From contig BCIJ01000001.1 of NCBI GenBank assembly GCA_001599935.1, forward strand, positions 932,277-996,276: 64,000 nucleotides of DNA. Direction: 5' to 3'. The stretch comes from Holtermannia corniformis. Its lineage: Eukaryota > Basidiomycota > Tremellomycetes > Holtermanniales. The translations under genes were made by a program, and so were the position numbers. Positions 59,077 through 64,000 of this stretch are shown piece after piece; positions within the stretch are counted from its first letter, which is position 1; each line of letters starts with the position of its first letter. The notes below the pieces were generated by a model. The model saw only the letters and a list, made by a program, of their open reading frames with translations, was not told the DNA's origin and ran no database searches.

Positions 59077-59863
59077 ATGGGGTGGGGCAAGAACAACGTG
59101 TTGCACAACAACCATTTCCGCAAGGACTGGCAGGTGAGTGGATGCTGTCTGGATCACGGCTCGCATGACGCTGATGCGCTCCACAGCGCCGCGTCAAGAC
59201 GTGGTTCGACCAGCCCGGCCGCAAGCACCGCAGGAGGGTGAACCGCCAAAAGAAGGCTCTCGACCTCGGCGCCCGCCCCTTGCAGCTCCTCCGCCCGGCC
59301 GTTCGCTGCCCCACGATCCGCTACAACACCAAGGTCCGCCTCGGTCGCGGTTTCACCATCTCCGAGGTCAAGCAGGCTGGCATCCGGAAGAAGGAGGCCC
59401 TCAGCATCGGCATCGTCGTCGACCACCGCAGGAAGCCCCGGTCCGAGGAGAGCGAAAAGGTCAACGTCCAGAGGCTGAAGGAGTACAAGTCGAGGCTCGT
59501 CGTCTTCCCCAGGCAGTTTGGCAAGCCCAAGGCTGGTGACGCCCAGGTGGGTCGCGTGTGCGGTCGAGGTGGATGACACTGACAGCCGCAGGGTGACGAC
59601 CTCACCGCCGGCATCACCCGTGACACCCTCGCCCTCCCCAACCTGTACACTGCCGAGGAGCCCCGTGCCATCACCGAGGACGAGAAGTCGTTCGAGGCCT
59701 TCAACACGCTTCGCAAGGCTCGTGACACCGAGAGGCAGTTTGGCCAGCGTGCCAAGCGGGCGGCTGCTGTGCGTTTGCTCCCTTGCCTTGTTACAGGGAT
59801 AGTGCTGACGCGAGCTTGTCCATCTAACAGAAGGCCGCCGAGGAGGCCGCGCTCAAGAAGTAG
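59077..59863 (+). CDS. RPL13: 60S ribosomal protein L13 (eL13)
   Basis: The product is a component of the large ribosomal subunit. The start at 59077 gives [19 protein letters not shown], then [119 protein letters not shown] and [12 protein letters not shown] ending AAEEAALKK. Four exons use short introns at about 59132-59186, 59547-59591 and 59770-59829. The length, near 210 residues, is normal for eL13. The start codon is immediately downstream of a splice acceptor, suggesting a leader intron. Confidence 0.95.
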
Positions 59864-60192
59864 ACGGATCGTTCGACCGTTGCTCTCTTTCCCTCCATTT
59901 TGCACCACGGGTTCGGCCCTGCTATGTACATTGATACGTCGATGCGAGACTTGGCCTGAGCTCTGCTACTGGGATCGTTGACATACACATTATCGAGCGC
60001 CTCTGGCTCGAGCTAGACTCTCGGCCGCCGGCTCGATCCCCGACTTTGAACAATACATTGCCCTTCACCCTGAATGACTGCGGATACAGTAGTGTGTCCG
60101 AGTCCCTCACCCAAATTACACGTCAGCAGTTTGATACCACACGGTGGCCCTGCCACCCCCTGCGGCCGCTGTTGCAGTCAACGACGACGACC

Positions 60193-60495
60193 ATGTTCTT
60201 CAACGCAATAGTTTTTCGCCTAAAGCAGTTTTGGCTCACCCACGACTCCCTCGTCAAGAGGTCGATGTCCTACGAGCCAGAGCCCGTAGAGTGCGAAGTA
60301 GAACAACCTCCCGTCCGGGAGAGGCCACGAAACTTGGGTGCAGTGTGGACCGGCAGTGACCTTTCTCACAAGAGGCCTGCCTGTGGTTTGGATTGCAAGT
60401 TCTCGGTGCGCATCTGGTCAAGCGTAGGATGCAAGTTTCGAGTCGTAGCGTACTGTAGGCAAAGTTGGCATGGAAAGATGAAGATTTTTTCATGA
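60193..60495 (+). CDS. Weak small ORF, product unrecognised
   Basis: A 100-codon frame begins MFFNAIVFRLKQFWLTHDSL and contains acidic YEPEPVECEVEQPPVRERP. It lies between RPL13 and the F-box-like gene in the same direction. There is an in-frame splice-like GTGCGC...GTAG that could shorten the tail. No domain is recognised and the C-terminal third looks random, so it may be part of the F-box gene's leader or chance. Confidence 0.25.
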   Translation: MFFNAIVFRLKQFWLTHDSLVKRSMSYEPEPVECEVEQPPVRERPRNLGAVWTGSDLSHKRPACGLDCKFSVRIWSSVGCKFRVVAYCRQSWHGKMKIFS

Positions 60496-60741
60496 AAATG
60501 CTCGCTGTCTTGCGCGCCTTGCTTGGGCAGCGCATACAATTGCACCTCCTCCACCGCCTGTACACTGCGCAGATGAGCTACACTACCACGAGCACCAGGT
60601 CTGCTCTCACCCGACCATCCACAGCCTGGTGCAGTTTGGTGGTTTTGCTCCCGTCGCGGTGGCCCCGCACTCACGATCATCACTCGCTTCAACCTGACAA
60701 ACCTGGCAGCAACGACGACTGCGACAGAGGCAACCACGCCG

Positions 60742-63257
60742 ATGGACCCGCCAAAGGCCAAGCGGATAGCCAGACGGCCTCGCATCAACGCTTCGGCCAA
60801 CCCGCGTCATCGCAACCGGCTCAAACGATGCGTCATCCTTCATTTGCCGCTCGAGGTGCTCGACATGATCTTTGGCCATGTGGTCATGCAACCTCGCACA
60901 GCAGCCGATATGGCGTTCCCGAGCTCGTGCAATGTCAACAACTACTGGCCGAGTGACAAGACGCCAGGGAACGCTGGCCATGGCTTGTTCGACCTCGCTC
61001 ATCCTCGAGGGTGGAAGGATATCTTGCAGCTGTCGCGCACTTGTCACACGCTGCGCACGATCTTGAAGCCGGCGATAGATACAGTCGCGTACGTTGATGT
61101 GCCGTCCAAGATGGCCTATCACACAACAGAGGATACCAGGTGCGTCGGCTTGACTGCGACTGGTCCACCGCTGACGTCGCCAGATACTTGTATATCAACG
61201 AGCTGAGCACGACCAAAGCATTCGCACTCGACTTTTACAAGACGACCAGTGCTGCTGTCAATATCGAAGAGATGGTCATCAAAGCGGTATGTTCATGGCT
61301 ACCGACGGGACCCAGCTGACGTCCTAGTGTGCGCATGAGACATGCCCAGGCGAATACCCGCCAACCAAACTCAAGCTAGCAGCCGACGACGGCATGATCT
61401 TCAAAGCACCCTCACTCTCGTCGTTGACCCTAGGACCCGACGTCTGCTCCGTGTGCGCCGCCGATATCCTGTCGATCTGCTTAGCGCCGATCAAAGGTAA
61501 CCCCGTCGGCGCACCAAAGCTACGCCACCTTCGCCTCGCCGTCCCACACGCTCATCTCGATACAAGCAGATCAAGGTACTATCGTTCGCGCCCAAGGCCG
61601 CACAGCGACGTGCTCGACACCTTGTTCGGGGCGATCCCAGTGGCGTCTCGTGCGCAGATCAAGACGTTGCACATACAGACGAGGCCGATGCACAAGGAAT
61701 GGGGTGGAAGGGCGCCGAGTGGTGTCACGACCAACGATCCGGATGCGCCTACGCGCGCCAAGGCGGCGCTGGTTGTTGCTGTCAAGACCGAGGTCAAGGT
61801 CGACGTGGGCGTCAAGGATGATGGAGGCGATGGGCCTATCGGCGAGGGTGAAGACGCTGTCGGCGAGGGTGAAGACGTCGTGATGACCGGAGACTGTGGC
61901 TCGAGTGCGCAAGTCGGTCAAGACTCGACGTCAAGTGCTGATCAGCCGTACAACGCGACAGTCGCAAACGCCAAGGTTACCATGCCGCCCGCCTCGGTGG
62001 ACGCTGCCCTCTCCCCTTCCGGCTCTGGCTCCGCAACGACTGGCTCCGAAGCCACAAACGTCACCGAGACCTACCCGGCCGCTGCAGACGAACGACGCCT
62101 GGCGACCCGAATACGCACCAGCGAGTTGCAGCTCGACAAGATGCTCGACGATTACGCGGCCGTGCTGCTCAGTGTCGGTCTCAGTTTCGAGCAACTCGAA
62201 GAGCTCAAGATCTGGCGCTCCGGACCTTATCGAAGCGAACTGATGCAAGGCAAAGTCTCCACCGTGAGTATCCCTTTTGGCATTCTGCTTGACGCTGACG
62301 ATGGTCGAGGATCGTGCCCGACAGACCTTTGTTGACCCCATATGTCGCCTGACGGAGCTCAAGTCGATTGATTTCGGCCTCGTCTTGTCGACACCGACCG
62401 CGTCGCGACTCGCTGTCGCTCGCGCCGGCATGTCGCCCAAAGAATTTGACGAGCAGGTCAGCGATGCGCAGTTCGAGTTGGACAAGTGGCGGGACGAGAT
62501 CATGGCCGAGTTTGTCTTGGGCGAGGCGCTCGTACCTGCGTTGCTGTCCGCCGGCGAACCCAGCTCAACCAAGCCGTCCGAGGACGCACGCTCGGCTTCA
62601 CCGGAACCGACTCTCGGGACTGCTTTGGCTCAAGGAACTTCGGAGACGCCCGTCACACAGCCATCGGTCTCGCCCAGCATATCAACGAGCGGTACACAAG
62701 TCACCGCGTCCCCGCCCACCCTCGGACCCGTGCCAAAACGTACCTCGCGCCCTATGACGCGCGACGAGATCATCGCAGCAGCCGCGGCGATCGTCGACGG
62801 TATCGCTGCGCGCCCCGTCGCAAAGTCACGCCCTGTCAAACCGCTCCCACATCTCGCTGTCCATCGCGCCGAGCTCCCTGGTGTCCTGAGCGTCGTCCAA
62901 CGTCAATGCGCGCCCACCCCGATCGTCTTCAACTACCTCCTGCGTCCGCCACGTTCGCAATCCACCATCACCGCTCGCGACCAGCCAAATGGTTACTGTT
63001 GGCCGCTGTCCTTGTCCCGCGGCACACTGTATACCCCCAACCTGACTCCCGGACCCTTTCGCAAAGGCTCGGTCGCCGTCATCGATTGGCGCGTTGGCAC
63101 GGTCGCCTCTGGCGAACCAGAAGACGTGGAGGTCCCCGAGGTGGAGGTGGACGCCGAGGAGAAAGACTTGCGCGTGCTCGAGCAACGCCGGCGCGCCAAG
63201 AAAATCGCCGCATTGCGCACAGTCACCTTTCTGCCAGAAGCGGTGCGCAAGCACTAG
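60742..63257 (+). CDS. F-box/leucine-rich-repeat-like protein
   Basis: The start at 60742 gives a basic tail (MDPPKAKRIARRPRI), then an F-box-like segment, HLPLEVLDMIFGHVVMQPRT, and DILQLSRTCHTLRTILKPAI. Irregular leucine-rich pieces follow: SLSSLTLGPDVCSVCAADIL, APKLRHLRLAVPHAHLDTS, LSVGLSFEQLEELKIWRSG and RLTELKSIDFGLVL. Two acidic/low-complexity insertions lie between them; one repeats GEGEDAV twice (DNA repeat GGCGAGGGTGAAGACG at about 61841 and 61862). The C-terminal part is ordered again (VLSVVQRQCAPTPIVFNYLL; GSVAVIDWRVGTVASGEPE) and ends FLPEAVRKH. Four or five introns are needed. It probably recruits a substrate to an SCF ligase; identity unknown. It is not obviously a close copy of the F-box-like gene at 6109-7388. 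Confidence 0.7.
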
Positions 63258-63596
63258 CGCATTCCCTTGTATGCTGTCCATACCTACGACCTACGTTGTA
63301 CATCTCTAGTTGTGCATAGCCTTTCATCGACAGTGACATGTGCCATGCGGATCTTTGCTGCCGCTGGGCGTTTACGTCGTTCTTGAGGCTAAATGCAGAT
63401 TAGCGAGATCTAGGCACTGTTGACGATCGCACCCTCCGCGATCCCAAAGGGGCCTATTGATACGGGCAGCGCCATACGTACGCAGGCCGGGCATCAGACC
63501 AAGACGCGATCCCCGCATCCGCACCCAAGGATATAAAGAGTAGGAGTCACAACACGCCTTCCGCTGACCGACTTCGTGTGCACATCAACGTCCACC
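63258..63596. other. Spacer before the terminal MFS gene
   Basis: This is the 3' region of the F-box-like gene and the promoter of the last gene. A TATA-like GATATAAAGAG is at about 63531, some 60 bases before the start codon. No gene is seen. Confidence 0.45.
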
Positions 63597-64000
63597 ATGG
63601 CAGCAGTCGAAAAGCCTGTAGGAGAATCAGCGCTACCGCAAGATGAAGTCACACTGGCAGGATCGACGATTGACACCGATGCGGGCAAGGCTCTAGATCA
63701 TAATGGACATGTCAGCCCATTGGCGTCGATGAGCCCGGTCAAGAAGGGAGTCTTGCTCTTGATCTTCAGCATGTATGTTGCTGCGGCTGTACTGGTAGTG
63801 CTAGGTGATCCTGACAAGGGCACAGGGCGCAGTTCCTAGACGTGTAAGGCAGAGTAGCTGGAGCTTGGCACTGAACTGACCGGGTTGCCGTTCCTTTTCG
63901 ACTCTTCCATTTTCTGGACCGCGACTGCTCACAATGACAACGATTCATATGCAGCTGTCAAGTGTCAGGCGCGGCGATTGCAGTTGCATCGATTTCTCGA
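63597..64000 (+). CDS. MFS transporter, N-terminal part (cut by window edge)
   Basis: The start at 63597 gives a polar N-terminal tail (MAAVEKPVGESALPQDEVTL) and, after SPLASMSPVKKGVLLLIFS, an intron (GTATGT...CCTGACAAGGGCACAG) that joins the frame to MAQFLDV. A second, longer intron ends ATATGCAG and the frame continues VCQVSGAAIAVASISR to the window edge. The 'LLLIFSMAQFLDV' first transmembrane helix is characteristic of fungal drug:H+ antiporter-type MFS proteins. Only the first helix is present here, so the class and substrate cannot be told. Confidence 0.6.

Overview
The window is nuclear DNA from a fungus, most likely a basidiomycete. Genes are tightly packed on both strands and split by many short introns, typically 44-55 bases. 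The introns start with GTGAGT/GTACGT-like sites and carry a CTGAC/CTAAC branch point shortly before the terminal AG. A fused five-domain ARO1, a basidiomycete-type SHE3-like coiled-coil protein and basidiomycete-style F-box and alginate-lyase-like proteins fit this placement. I cannot fix the genus; a compact Pucciniomycotina-type genome is my best guess.

Layout, left to right. 1-9.5 kb: the 3'-truncated copy of a galactonate dehydratase-like gene, a SHE3-like gene, then an accessory patch with a Crinkler/RHS-type P-loop NTPase, an F-box-like gene and a duplicated remnant of that F-box gene, followed by a short-chain dehydrogenase and a Dap1-type haem-binding protein. 9.7-14.2 kb: LETM1/Mdm38 and mitochondrial ribosomal protein mS35. 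14.3-24.3 kb: an MFS transporter, ARO1 (shikimate pathway), APS kinase (sulphate assimilation) and a DUF1770/Atg43-like membrane protein. 24.6-26.7 kb: two proteins of unknown function. 26.8-36.3 kb: RAD5, HGH1, the Fe-S co-chaperone HSCB/Jac1 and its known client SDH2. 36.8-44.5 kb: a small unrecognised spliced gene, a hairpin-rich spacer, an HMG-box regulator and a Zn2Cys6 regulator. 44.8-47.2 kb: two secreted double-psi beta-barrel proteins. 48.1-54.7 kb: the Hsp110 SSE1, a GILT-type thiol reductase, an EI24/Rrt8-like membrane protein and a Vip1-like RRM protein. 56.1-64 kb: a secreted alginate-lyase-like protein, ribosomal protein L13, an F-box/LRR-like protein and the start of a second MFS transporter.

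Most genes are ordinary housekeeping genes. The most unusual signals are in splicing architecture. The Vip1-like gene can only be read through a one-nucleotide exon. The mS35 gene has a long intron containing an abutting 3'/5' splice-site pair, a zero-length exon or recursive-splicing point. The NTPase gene shows a 22-base frame interruption. The NTPase/F-box patch also carries a local segmental duplication. Exon boundaries were worked out by eye from splice consensus and reading frame; no search or alignment program was run.
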